Of a stretch of 9,338 nt of DNA, positions 1 through 9,330 are shown piece by piece. The stretch's first letter is position 1; the number at the start of each line of letters is the position of its first letter. The position numbers and the translations under genes are program-made. This stretch comes from Betaproteobacteria bacterium TMED156 (GTDB lineage: Bacteria; Pseudomonadota; Gammaproteobacteria; Burkholderiales; Burkholderiaceae_A), in NCBI GenBank assembly GCA_002171155.1, contig NHHF01000126.1:39229-48566 (forward strand), in the 5' to 3' direction. Under the pieces are notes generated by a model, which was not told the DNA's origin, ran no database searches, and was given only the letters and a program-made list of their open reading frames with translations.

Positions 1-181
1 GTGTTGAAGATGGAATTTCATTAGATTCAACTTTATCTTTCTTTGATAAGTTATCAAAAATTAAATCTTGTTGTGGTTGAGAGTTAGATTCAGAATTGAC
101 ATTACTTTTTCTCCATTCTTCCCACAGCATTAGAAGAGAAAAAGAGAAAATTACAATTAATATAATTTTTTTAGTGTCCAC
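1..181 (-). CDS. yidC: Membrane protein insertase YidC, N-terminal fragment (runs off the window)
   Basis: YidC inserts and folds inner-membrane proteins, alone or with the Sec translocon. Only the first 60 codons plus one base lie in the window. The reading frame opens with a GTG at 181-179 and gives VDTKKIILIVIF followed by SFSLLMLWEEW, a signal-anchor-like hydrophobic segment (about residues 6-20). A polar Ser/Asn/Gln/Lys-rich stretch follows, as expected for the start of the periplasmic domain. The DTKK plus FSFS..LLW wording resembles YidC of Methylophilales/Nitrosomonadales-type betaproteobacteria (from memory). The GTG start overlaps the end of yidD by 11 bp, which suggests translational coupling. 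No in-frame ATG lies near the expected N-terminus; the first ATG codon is at the M of LLML, inside the membrane segment, so GTG is preferred. The catalytic membrane domain lies outside the window. Confidence 0.9.
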   Translation of the reverse strand, partial: MDTKKIILIVIFSFSLLMLWEEWRKSNVNSESNSQPQQDLIFDNLSKKDKVESNEIPSST

Positions 182-470
182 CGTTTGATCCTTTGTTTTT
201 ATTGGGCACTAAATCAATTCCGTTTTTTCCAAAGGGTCTACAGTTCAGAATTCTAGCTAAGGCCAACTTTCCTCCAATAATTGGGCCATGTCTTACTAAA
301 GCTTCTTTCGCATACTCAGAGCATGTTGGATAAAATCTGCAACTTGGTTTTGTAAAAAAAGAAAATACTTGATAAATACGAATAATTCCTATAAAAAATA
401 CAACGAAGGCCAATCTAAATTTATTTAACAAAATTTTTGGCGGTGTAAAAATTTCCTTTTTTTTCGGCAT
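171..470 (-). CDS. yidD: Membrane protein insertion efficiency factor YidD
   Basis: YidD is a small inner-membrane-associated protein that assists YidC-dependent insertion; its biochemical mechanism is not firmly known. The 99-residue product has a basic N-terminus (MPKKK), a hydrophobic stretch at about residues 19-32, and the family signature: RIYQ, then CRFYPTCSEYA at about 44-54 (Cys44, Cys50), HG..GG at 61-67, and a third conserved Cys77 in ILNCRPFGKNGIDLVP. It is slightly longer than the usual 70-90 residues because of N- and C-terminal tails; the C-terminal tail is Lys/Asn/Gly-rich. The ATG start lies 1 nt after the rnpA stop (TAG T ATG), and the 3' end overlaps the yidC start. This is the normal position in the rpmH-rnpA-yidD-yidC operon. 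Confidence 0.95.
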   Translation of the reverse strand: MPKKKEIFTPPKILLNKFRLAFVVFFIGIIRIYQVFSFFTKPSCRFYPTCSEYAKEALVRHGPIIGGKLALARILNCRPFGKNGIDLVPNKNKGSNGGH

Positions 471-471
471 A

Positions 472-874
472 CTATCTCTTTGACTTCAGACTGCTAATCA
501 GACTTTCTAATTCTGTATATATCCGTTGTTTTTTTTGTTTTGTATCTAAGAAGATAGGCTTGTTTGTTTTAATAACAACGCTGATTAACAAATTTGCATC
601 TTTTAACAATTCTCTTATCCATCTTTTTAATAAATTTCTGCAAACACTCTTCTTAACATTTCTTTTTGGTATAACTATACCTAATTCACTTAAATCACTT
701 GTTAAAGTATTTGAACATCCTCTAATAGCTATCGATTTATTTGTGAAATGGCTAGATTGAGTTAACACTTTACCAGAAGTGTAAAAAGCAATAAAATGCT
801 CTGTTTTTTTTTTCTCCTGATGAAAAAACGTAAGCAAATTGTTCTTTAGAATTTAAAGATGTTAATCTGGTCAT
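472..874 (-). CDS. rnpA: RNase P protein component RnpA, split by an apparent frameshift at an A10 tract
   Basis: RnpA binds the RnpB RNA and helps RNase P mature tRNA 5' ends. Two overlapping frames together make one normal RnpA. Frame one starts at ATG 874, 9 nt after the rpmH stop, and reads MTRLTSLNSKEQFAYVFSSG then EKK. This is the family's N-terminal pattern (RL.s..eF..vf..g), but the frame stops at 772-770 after 34 codons. Frame two, open to the TAG at 474-472, carries TEHFIAFYTSG and the conserved core GIVIPKRNVKKSVCRNLLKRWIRE with its RN.LKR basic motif. The frames meet in a run of ten A (804-813). With nine A they join into a 133-residue protein of ordinary length. Frame two alone could start at TTG 837 (121 aa), but that N-terminus (MLTFFHQEKKK) does not look like RnpA. 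The gene is essential in studied bacteria, so I infer a sequencing error or slippage rather than a dead gene. Confidence 0.88.
804..813. repeat. Homopolymer T10 (A10 in the rnpA mRNA)
   Basis: Ten consecutive T on the plus strand, the longest mononucleotide run I can find in the window; several runs of eight occur elsewhere. It sits exactly where the two halves of rnpA change frame. Joining the halves needs loss of one A (or gain of two) in the message, or a +1 ribosomal shift. Runs of about nine or more A are known sites of polymerase slippage and of length errors in some sequencing chemistries. Confidence 0.9.
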
Positions 875-883
875 ATCTAAAAT

Positions 884-1018
884 TTATACAGCCAACTTTG
901 CTCTACCCTTAGATCTTCTTGCTCTGATAACAGCTTTACCACCTTTAGTCTTCATTCTTACAAGAAATCCGTGGGTCCTTTTTCTTTTTGTAACCGATGG
1001 TTGATATGTTCTTTTCAT
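884..1018 (-). CDS. rpmH: 50S ribosomal protein L34
   Basis: L34 is a small basic protein of the large ribosomal subunit. The 44-codon frame reads [20 protein letters not shown], then [19 protein letters not shown] and ends in KLAV. This covers the whole family consensus (MKRTyQPs..kR.RtHGFr.RM.Tk.GR.v...RR.KGR) at the family's usual length of 44-46 residues, and the final LAV resembles betaproteobacterial L34 (from memory). The start is unambiguous: the ATG is preceded by AAGGA at a 5-nt spacing and by a good sigma-70-type promoter. It is the first gene of the leftward operon and lies 125 bp from the divergent dnaA. The rnpA start follows its stop by 9 nt. Confidence 0.97.
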   Translation of the reverse strand: MKRTYQPSVTKRKRTHGFLVRMKTKGGKAVIRARRSKGRAKLAV

Positions 1019-1023
1019 TTAAG

Positions 1024-1028
1024 TCCTT
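1024..1028 (-). promoter_or_regulatory. Ribosome binding site of rpmH (AAGGA)
   Basis: The minus strand reads AAGGA with 5 nt before the ATG at 1018. It is the clearest Shine-Dalgarno sequence in the window and fixes the rpmH start. dnaA and dnaN have no comparable motif upstream. Confidence 0.75.
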
Positions 1029-1040
1029 AATATTCTATAC

Positions 1041-1068
1041 ATTCTACACGGAGCAAAAATAATTTCAA
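1041..1068 (-). promoter_or_regulatory. Probable sigma-70 promoter of the rpmH-rnpA-yidD-yidC operon
   Basis: On the minus strand, TTGAAA (complement of 1063-1068) is followed after 16 nt by TAGAAT (complement of 1041-1046). TTGAAA matches 4 of 6 and TAGAAT 5 of 6 positions of the -35 and -10 consensus. The predicted transcript would start at about 1034-1036, leaving a leader of roughly 16-18 nt that contains the AAGGA site. No other promoter is visible before yidC, so the four genes are probably cotranscribed. Motif-based only. Confidence 0.55.
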
Positions 1069-1143
1069 AATTTTCGATATTTTGTTCCTTCACTTTAATA
1101 CCTCAGCTAAAATTAGAAATTCACACAAATATAGATAATTATA

Positions 1144-2517
1144 ATGAAGACGGATGAACAATTGGCTTGTTGGCTTGAATGCCTTTCAGACATTGAGAAA
1201 ATTCTTGGCAGTCAACGATTTGATACTTGGGTTAAGCCAATCGTATTCAAAAGCATTGAGCAGAAGGCAGAAGGTGCAACTCTTAACATTAATGCGCCGA
1301 ACAAATTTAAGCAAAAATGGGTCAAAGAACAATTAGACTCTACAATACAAAAATGGATGGAAATTAAATTAAAATGCCCCACTAGAGTTTGTATTGGTAT
1401 TTCTAGTAAAATAAGCAGCATTCCAGATGCTCAGTCACCACCATCTAAAAAATTAAAACCAGATATTGAAGATTATGACAAGCAAAAAACAATTTACAAT
1501 ACAAGGCTAAATGCTGACTGCACTTTCGACACATTTGTCCTAGGAAAAGCAAACCAACTAGCTCGAGCTGCGGCACAGCAAATTTGCGATAACCCTGGAT
1601 CAAGTTATAATCCCTTCTTTTTGTATGGCGGTGTTGGTTTGGGAAAAACTCATTTAATTCATGCTATAGGAAATACTATTTTAGATAGAAATACATCAGC
1701 ATCAATACGATATATTCATGCAGAAGCATACGTCAGCGATGTTGTTCGAGCTTATCAGCGTAAAGCTTTTGAGGAGTTTAAAAAGACTTATCACTCACTA
1801 GACATACTGTTAATTGATGATATACAGTTTTTCGCAGGTAAATCCAGAACTCAAGAAGAATTTTTTTATGCTTTTGAAGCATTAACTGGCGCGAAAAACC
1901 AAATAATTATTACTAGCGACACCTACCCTACCGAACTAGGTGGCATTGACAACAGACTTATTTCTAGGTTTGGATCAGGTTTAACGGTAGCTATAGAACC
2001 ACCTGAGTTAGAAATGCGTGTAGCAATATTGTTGAAAAAGGCAGAAAAGGAAAAATTAGCTTTAACAGAAGAAGCGGCGTTTTTTATTGCGAAACATCTC
2101 CGTTCAAACGTAAGAGAACTTGAAGGCGCGCTGCAAAAAATTATTGCATACTGTACATTCCATGACAAGCCACCATCACTCGAATTTGTTAGAGAGGCTC
2201 TCAGGGATTTACTATCCCTTCAAAAAACAGCGATTACGATTGATATGATCCAAAGAACCGTCGCAGATTATTTTAAACTTAAAATTGGTGACATGCATAG
2301 TAAGAGGAGGCCGGCATCTATTGCTGTTCCAAGACAAATCGCGATGTACTTAAGTAAAGAATTAACTCAAAAGAGTCTTCCCGAGATCGGAAATGCGTTT
2401 GGTGGTAGAGATCATACAACAGTTTTGCATGCTGTAAGGAAAATACAAACAATGCGCAATTCAGATGCAAACTTAAACCACAACATTCATATCTTAGAAC
2501 AACAATTGAGAAACTAG
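1144..2517 (+). CDS. dnaA: Chromosomal replication initiator protein DnaA
   Basis: DnaA is the AAA+ ATPase that binds oriC, melts the duplex and loads the DnaB helicase. The 457-residue product shows domain I at about 1-85, a short low-complexity linker around 90-120, and the AAA+ domain from about 125. Visible motifs are Walker A GGVGLGKT (162-169), Walker [10 protein letters not shown] (Asp225, Asp226), sensor 1 IIITSD, and box [11 protein letters not shown] with the candidate arginine finger Arg275. Domain IV ends with [16 protein letters not shown] and the DNA-contacting signature [11 protein letters not shown] (420-430). The length is typical of species with a short domain II. The ATG at 1144 gives a normal N-terminus but has no visible Shine-Dalgarno motif. 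It faces rpmH and is followed by dnaN after 184 bp. Regulation by DnaA binding in the flanking spacers is usual in the family but not demonstrable here. Confidence 0.98.
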   Translation: MKTDEQLACWLECLSDIEKILGSQRFDTWVKPIVFKSIEQKAEGATLNINAPNKFKQKWVKEQLDSTIQKWMEIKLKCPTRVCIGISSKISSIPDAQSPPSKKLKPDIEDYDKQKTIYNTRLNADCTFDTFVLGKANQLARAAAQQICDNPGSSYNPFFLYGGVGLGKTHLIHAIGNTILDRNTSASIRYIHAEAYVSDVVRAYQRKAFEEFKKTYHSLDILLIDDIQFFAGKSRTQEEFFYAFEALTGAKNQIIITSDTYPTELGGIDNRLISRFGSGLTVAIEPPELEMRVAILLKKAEKEKLALTEEAAFFIAKHLRSNVRELEGALQKIIAYCTFHDKPPSLEFVREALRDLLSLQKTAITIDMIQRTVADYFKLKIGDMHSKRRPASIAVPRQIAMYLSKELTQKSLPEIGNAFGGRDHTTVLHAVRKIQTMRNSDANLNHNIHILEQQLRN

Positions 2518-2521
2518 GGAC

Positions 2522-2530
2522 TGTTAATAT
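2522..2530 (-). promoter_or_regulatory. Possible degenerate DnaA box (ATATTAACA)
   Basis: The minus-strand 9-mer ATATTAACA starts 4 nt after the dnaA stop. It differs by one base from TTATTAACA, which occurs twice nearby. It is two steps from the TTATNCACA consensus, so it is weak alone and reported only because of the clustering. Confidence 0.2.
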
Positions 2531-2536
2531 AAACCA

Positions 2537-2576
2537 GTTTATTATTTGTTAATAAAGTTATTATTAAATAATAAAC
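2537..2576. repeat. Nested AT-rich inverted repeat in the candidate origin
   Basis: GTTTATTATTT (2537-2547) is perfectly complementary to AAATAATAAAC (2566-2576). Inside it, TAATAA (2550-2555) is complementary to TTATTA (2558-2563) with only AG between; one G-T and one T-T opposition separate the two stems. Within the same stretch TTATTATT-A-AATAATAA (2558-2574) is a perfect 8-bp palindrome with a 1-nt centre, an alternative pairing. No U-tract follows, so it does not look like an ordinary intrinsic terminator of dnaA. A cruciform, protein-binding or unwinding role in oriC is inference. Confidence 0.8.
2547..2555 (-). promoter_or_regulatory. Possible divergent DnaA box (TTATTAACA)
   Basis: The minus strand reads TTATTAACA, matching TTATNCACA except for A in place of C at position 6. 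It lies within the large inverted repeat and is identical to the plus-strand copy at 2583-2591, in opposite orientation, 36 bp apart. In AT-rich DNA a chance match is possible. Confidence 0.3.
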
Positions 2577-2588
2577 ATAAAGTTATTA
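2552..2588 (+). repeat. 12-bp direct repeat ATAAAGTTATTA, 25-bp period
   Basis: Exact copies lie at 2552-2563 and 2577-2588. The second continues into TTATTAACA at 2583-2591. The spacing is two and a half helical turns, so the copies sit on roughly opposite faces. The repeat could be an iteron-like element of the origin or a chance product of AT-rich sequence. Confidence 0.6.
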
Positions 2589-2591
2589 ACA
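2583..2591 (+). promoter_or_regulatory. Possible divergent DnaA box (TTATTAACA)
   Basis: This second exact TTATTAACA is on the plus strand, just downstream of the inverted repeat and overlapping the second copy of the 12-bp direct repeat. It has the same single departure from the TTATNCACA consensus as the copy at 2547-2555. Confidence 0.3.
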
Positions 2592-2606
2592 ACTTATCAT
2601 TTTGAA

Positions 2607-2635
2607 TAAACAGAAAGATATAAAAAAAATATAAT
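2607..2635 (+). promoter_or_regulatory. Possible promoter of dnaN-gyrB
   Basis: A perfect -10 hexamer TATAAT (2630-2635) follows TAAACA (2607-2612, 4 of 6 to the -35 consensus) after 17 nt. A start near 2642 would give a leader of about 60 nt before the dnaN ATG. The surrounding DNA is nearly all A/T, so a chance TATAAT is not unlikely. Readthrough from dnaA would also supply dnaN. Confidence 0.35.
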
Positions 2636-2701
2636 TAGTTTCAACGCATTAGAAAAACTCTTATTAAATAACGAATCTATTACTACTACTATTTTATATA
2701 T

Positions 2702-6236
<3,535 letters not shown>

Positions 6237-6238
6237 CA

Positions 6239-8689
6239 CTATTTCTTTGTTTTACTCGCAAATTCAAAACTCACTTTTCCACCATTAACTACCAAATATG
6301 CACTGAACTTTCTTTTTGTACGAGCAGAAACAAAACCGTTAAGCAGGTCAGTTTTCTTTTCTTTGAGAAGTTTTACCATTTGCTCAGACGATATTGGTTG
6401 TTGTAAGATCATTAAACCACTTCTAAAATTACACTTTTTGTCAACTCCTACATTTTTTTCACAAATGTACGAAGTTTTATATATATATACTCCACTTGAG
6501 CATTTTGGGCATTCCCCCAACTTTAGAGCATTAGAAAAGTCAACAGTATCCTCAGACTCATCAGTACTTTCAAAGTCAAATTTTAACTCAAACTCCTCAT
6601 TAAGTATTATCGTTGCGGCAAAAGGAAAGCCCCTTCTGCTCCTGTAACCGTCCACAGGACCAAATGATTTATTTTTTAACAGTTCTTCAGCTTCAGTTAC
6701 AGCTAAAACCCTGTTACCATTTATTTTCTTAATAGAAAACAAGCAAGTTTTCTGGTCTACACAAGAGTAAGTTTTGTAGGTTTCTTTAACTGTTTTTTTA
6801 CATTTAGGACATGGTTGTTTAAGAGTCTCATAATCACCAGGAATGTTATCGCTGTCAAAACTTTTAGCCTGGTTAACAATTCTTGAAGTGCTATCAACTA
6901 TTTCACTCATAAAAGTCTTAGCATCACGTTTACCATCCTCAATTTCTTTCAATTTGAATTCCCACTCTCCTGTGAGTGAAGGTAAAGATAGTTCTTTAAC
7001 ATTGAGACCTTTTAAAAGCCTCATTAATTGTGTTGCGTTAGCAGTGCTTATTAACTCCCTTCCATCTCTAATAAGGTATTTCTCTTTGATTAAACTTTCT
7101 ATTATAGTTGATCTAGTTGCAGCGGTACCGAGGCCTTTACCTAGCATTGCATCTCTTTGGTCTTCATTTGCAACTAATTTGCCAGCTGTTTCCATAGCAG
7201 AAAGTAAACTCGCCTCGCTGTATCTTGGAGGTGGTTTGGTTTTATCATCACGGATTGAAATATTCTTGAGGCTAGCAATTTCATTCTTAGTAATTTTTAC
7301 AAGACTGTTTTTTTTATCTTCATCAAATTTGGAGTAAATTTCTAACCAACCCGCTTTTGAAATAATTTTCCCTTCAGTCTTAAAATGATTGCTTTCTATA
7401 ATTGTTATACGCTTGGTATTTAGAAATTGTGCTGGAGGAAAGAAATTTGCCAAAAATCTTTTGACCACCATATCAAATAATTTTTTTTCTGGATCAGATA
7501 GAGTTTTGGGGATAGTACCGGTTGGTATGATGGCAAAATGATCACTTATTTTAGAGTTGTTAAATAATTTTTTATTGGCCGCACTTACACCATTTTCAAG
7601 AGCTTTTCTGCAGAAAAAAGAGTAATTAGATATTCCTTTCAGATTTTCTATTGTTTGTTTTACAGTTTCTACATAATCTTCCGGAAGAGCTTTAGAATCA
7701 GTCCTTGGGTAGGTTAACAATTTGTGTTTATCATATAGCGCTTGTGCTAAGCCAAGGGTGTTTTTTGCTGAAAAGCCAAACCTAGAGTTAGCTTCTCTTT
7801 GAAGACTAGTAAGATCAAAAAGCAATGGAGAAGATTGAGATGAATTTTTAATATTTTCAATAATAGAACCTGTTTTGTCCGATATATATAAACGAATCTT
7901 TTCAGCAGTTTGTCTATCCCAAATACGATCCTCTCTATTCTCTAGATTGTTATCATCTTTTTTGAAGTTAGGGTCAAACCATTTTGCTTTATAAATTCCA
8001 TTTTTAACTTTAAATTCAGCTACAAGTTCAAAATATTCTTTAGAAACAAATTTTTTGATTTTAGTATCTCTTTCTACAACTAGGGCTAATGTAGGTGTTT
8101 GCACTCTCCCAACTGTTGTTTTGTAAAAACCCCCTTTTTTGTTGTTAAAAGCCGTCATCGCTCTGGTTCCATTTATTCCAATGAGCCAATCAGCTTCAGC
8201 TCGACATTTCGCAGCATTTGAAAGAGGAATTAGTTCTTCATTAGACTTCAATTTAGAAAAGCCATCTCTAATTGAATCAGCCGTCATTGACTGAAGCCAG
8301 AGTCTTTTTATAGGCAATTTACTTTTACTATGAGCAATTATGTTACGAAATATTAACTCTCCCTCACGACCAGAGTCACAGGCATTAATTATGGTGCAAA
8401 TATCTTTGCGTTTGGTCTGTCTTAAAACTGTCTTTAACTTTGCTTCTGTTTTGGGATCAGGATCTAATGTAAACTTTGGTGGAATATGAGGCAATTTTTC
8501 AAATGTCCATTTTCCTTTTGTCACATCGTATTTACTTGGAACAGAAAGTCTTAGTAAATGACCAACAGCTGAAACTATTACCATTTCTTCATTTTCATAA
8601 ATGTCTTTATTTTTTTTAAATCCTCCTAAAGCTTTTGCGATATCTGAAGCGACCGAAGGTTTTTCTGCAATTACTAGTTTTTTTCCCAT
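6239..8689 (-). CDS. topB: DNA topoisomerase III (type IA)
   Basis: This type IA enzyme nicks one strand through a 5'-phosphotyrosine and passes the other, chiefly to decatenate DNA and resolve replication or recombination intermediates. Of the 816 residues, TOPRIM occupies about 1-145 with KLVIAEKPSVA (Glu9) and NACDSGREGELIFR (Asp105, Glu109); Gly107 in place of the second Asp is usual in this subfamily. The active-site motif LLTYPRTDS places the nucleophile at Tyr327 with Arg329. The C-terminus has two Cys4 zinc ribbons (Cys627/630/643/649 and Cys727/730/743/753), each followed by a topoisomerase C-terminal repeat (about 655-705 and 764-811). The architecture fits the long TopB form of betaproteobacteria, which in relatives I remember lies beside smg and dprA; here its neighbour is def. 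EKPSVA and length argue against TopA. The ATG has only an A-rich upstream stretch. Confidence 0.93.
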   Translation of the reverse strand: MGKKLVIAEKPSVASDIAKALGGFKKNKDIYENEEMVIVSAVGHLLRLSVPSKYDVTKGKWTFEKLPHIPPKFTLDPDPKTEAKLKTVLRQTKRKDICTIINACDSGREGELIFRNIIAHSKSKLPIKRLWLQSMTADSIRDGFSKLKSNEELIPLSNAAKCRAEADWLIGINGTRAMTAFNNKKGGFYKTTVGRVQTPTLALVVERDTKIKKFVSKEYFELVAEFKVKNGIYKAKWFDPNFKKDDNNLENREDRIWDRQTAEKIRLYISDKTGSIIENIKNSSQSSPLLFDLTSLQREANSRFGFSAKNTLGLAQALYDKHKLLTYPRTDSKALPEDYVETVKQTIENLKGISNYSFFCRKALENGVSAANKKLFNNSKISDHFAIIPTGTIPKTLSDPEKKLFDMVVKRFLANFFPPAQFLNTKRITIIESNHFKTEGKIISKAGWLEIYSKFDEDKKNSLVKITKNEIASLKNISIRDDKTKPPPRYSEASLLSAMETAGKLVANEDQRDAMLGKGLGTAATRSTIIESLIKEKYLIRDGRELISTANATQLMRLLKGLNVKELSLPSLTGEWEFKLKEIEDGKRDAKTFMSEIVDSTSRIVNQAKSFDSDNIPGDYETLKQPCPKCKKTVKETYKTYSCVDQKTCLFSIKKINGNRVLAVTEAEELLKNKSFGPVDGYRSRRGFPFAATIILNEEFELKFDFESTDESEDTVDFSNALKLGECPKCSSGVYIYKTSYICEKNVGVDKKCNFRSGLMILQQPISSEQMVKLLKEKKTDLLNGFVSARTKRKFSAYLVVNGGKVSFEFASKTKK

Positions 8690-8787
8690 ATTATTCTTTT
8701 TTTAATTTTCAATTGAAATATCATTAAATTTTTTGCATCATATTACTCATTGATAAGTAATTGCAACTATTCATTTAATAAAATTTT
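8690..8787. other. Divergent topB/def intergenic region
   Basis: This 98-bp AT-rich spacer lies between two divergently transcribed genes and must carry both promoters. The topB promoter candidate lies centrally. For def only weak plus-strand hexamers are present (for example TTGAAA at 8713-8718 with no good partner), so none is called. I see no remnant of a gene here. Confidence 0.5.
8737..8766 (-). promoter_or_regulatory. Possible topB promoter with internal inverted repeat
   Basis: On the minus strand TTGCAA (8761-8766, 4 of 6) is followed after 18 nt by TATGAT (complement of 8737-8742, 5 of 6). The leader to the topB ATG would be about 40 nt. The spacer contains ATTACT (8742-8747) and its complement AGTAAT (8756-8761), an 8-nt-loop inverted repeat that could be an operator. 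No equally good promoter is visible for def on the other strand. Confidence 0.35.
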
Positions 8788-9330
8788 ATGTCAAAGCTTA
8801 AAATACTCGAATTTCCTGATGAAAGATTAAGAATAAAAGCAGAGCCAGTTTTGACTTTTGATATTAATCTTGAACAATTAGCTATGGACATGGCAGAGAC
8901 AATGTATAGTGCGCCAGGAATCGGCCTCGCTGCAACTCAAGTGAATGTCCACAAGCAGCTAATAGTTATTGATGTTTCTGAAGATAAAAATAATTTATTA
9001 GTTTTTATTAATCCTGAACTTTCTAATCCAAGTGCTGAAAAAAAAATTTATCAAGAAGGATGTTTATCCGTTCCTGGGGTGTTCGAAGAAGTCAATAGGC
9101 CTGACTGTATAGAAGTTTCTTATTATAATTTGAAGGGCGAAAGGCAACATTTAAAAACAAATGGTTTATTATCTGTTTGTATACAGCATGAAATCGATCA
9201 TTTAAAAGGCAAAGTTTTTATTGATTACTTGTCGAGACTTAAACAGAATAGAATCAAGAAAAAAATTATTAAAGGAAAGCAGTCCTCCAAAACAAGTCAT
9301 AAACAACCTATCAACGAAATTTCCACATAA
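8788..9330 (+). CDS. def: Peptide deformylase
   Basis: Def removes the formyl group from the initiator methionine of nascent proteins and is a ribosome-associated metalloenzyme, usually with Fe2+. All three family motifs are intact in the 180-residue product: GIGLAATQ (44-51), EGCLS (90-94, metal ligand Cys92) and HEIDH (134-138, ligands His134 and His138 with catalytic Glu135). The N-terminus [15 protein letters not shown] matches the family's ..IL.yPd.RLr start, which supports the ATG at 8788. It is some 10 residues longer than typical because of a Lys/Gln/Ser-rich C-terminal tail after RIKKKI. The stop lies 8 nt before the window end. In most proteobacteria fmt follows directly, and this is the expectation here, unseen. 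It is divergent from topB. Confidence 0.97.
   Translation: MSKLKILEFPDERLRIKAEPVLTFDINLEQLAMDMAETMYSAPGIGLAATQVNVHKQLIVIDVSEDKNNLLVFINPELSNPSAEKKIYQEGCLSVPGVFEEVNRPDCIEVSYYNLKGERQHLKTNGLLSVCIQHEIDHLKGKVFIDYLSRLKQNRIKKKIIKGKQSSKTSHKQPINEIST

Larger units (their letters stand above)
1019..1143. other. Divergent rpmH/dnaA intergenic region
   Basis: This 125-bp AT-rich spacer separates the two divergent operons. It holds the rpmH promoter and ribosome binding site on the minus strand. I find no convincing promoter for dnaA, no Shine-Dalgarno motif before the dnaA ATG, and no canonical DnaA box (TTATNCACA); the nearest is AAATTCACA at 1117-1125, two mismatches away. dnaA must nevertheless be transcribed from here or from further left. 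An origin function for this spacer cannot be excluded, but the dnaA-dnaN spacer is richer in repeats. Confidence 0.5.
2518..2701. other. dnaA-dnaN intergenic region, best candidate for oriC
   Basis: This 184-bp, very AT-rich spacer lies between the initiator gene and the clamp gene, a common site of bacterial origins, and next to the point where gene direction diverges. It contains a long nested inverted repeat (2537-2576), a 12-bp direct repeat (ATAAAGTTATTA at 2552 and 2577), near-repeats AATAAACATAAAG (2570-2582) and AATAAACAGAAAG (2605-2617), and three copies or near copies of TTATTAACA. The 3' part (about 2618-2701) is almost pure A/T with an ACT triplet repeat (TTACTACTACTATT) and could serve as an unwinding element. 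Canonical TTATCCACA boxes are absent. The origin call rests on position and repeat content; GC skew would be decisive. Confidence 0.55.

Noticed and set aside
42..58. Perfect 8-bp palindrome TTTGATAA-G-TTATCAAA
   Set aside because: It is inside yidC coding sequence and has no T-tract or regulatory context. A similar stem (TTGATAA/TTATCAA) at 6010-6027 is inside gyrB. Both are likely by-products of AT-rich codons for Asp, Leu, Ser and Lys.
560..760. Plus-strand 66-codon open frame opposite rnpA
   Set aside because: It lies antisense to the conserved RnpA core, has no ribosome binding site and no recognisable family. It is explained by the AT-rich antisense of a real gene.
835..837. TTG at 837 as the true start of rnpA
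   Set aside because: It avoids the frameshift but yields a non-RnpA N-terminus and leaves a 46-nt gap after rpmH. The frame from 874 supplies the family's N-terminal pattern with normal operon spacing.
2537..2576. Intrinsic terminator of dnaA
   Set aside because: The stem is almost entirely A-T and is not followed by a T-run, so it lacks the stability and tail of a Rho-independent terminator.
6843..7337. Plus-strand 164-codon open frame opposite topB
   Set aside because: It is fully inside the well-supported topB gene on the other strand. The translation is a Leu/Ser-rich sequence typical of antisense frames and shows no motif.
6239..8689. DSGREG in TopB (Gly where DxDxEG has its second Asp) as a damaged active site
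   Set aside because: D-(A/S)-G-R-E-G is a common form of the TOPRIM motif in TopB proteins. The catalytic Glu9, Glu109 and Tyr327 are all present.
9319..9328. TTTCCACA-like sequence at the end of def as a DnaA box
   Set aside because: It is a single imperfect match inside coding sequence, far from the candidate origin and without companions.
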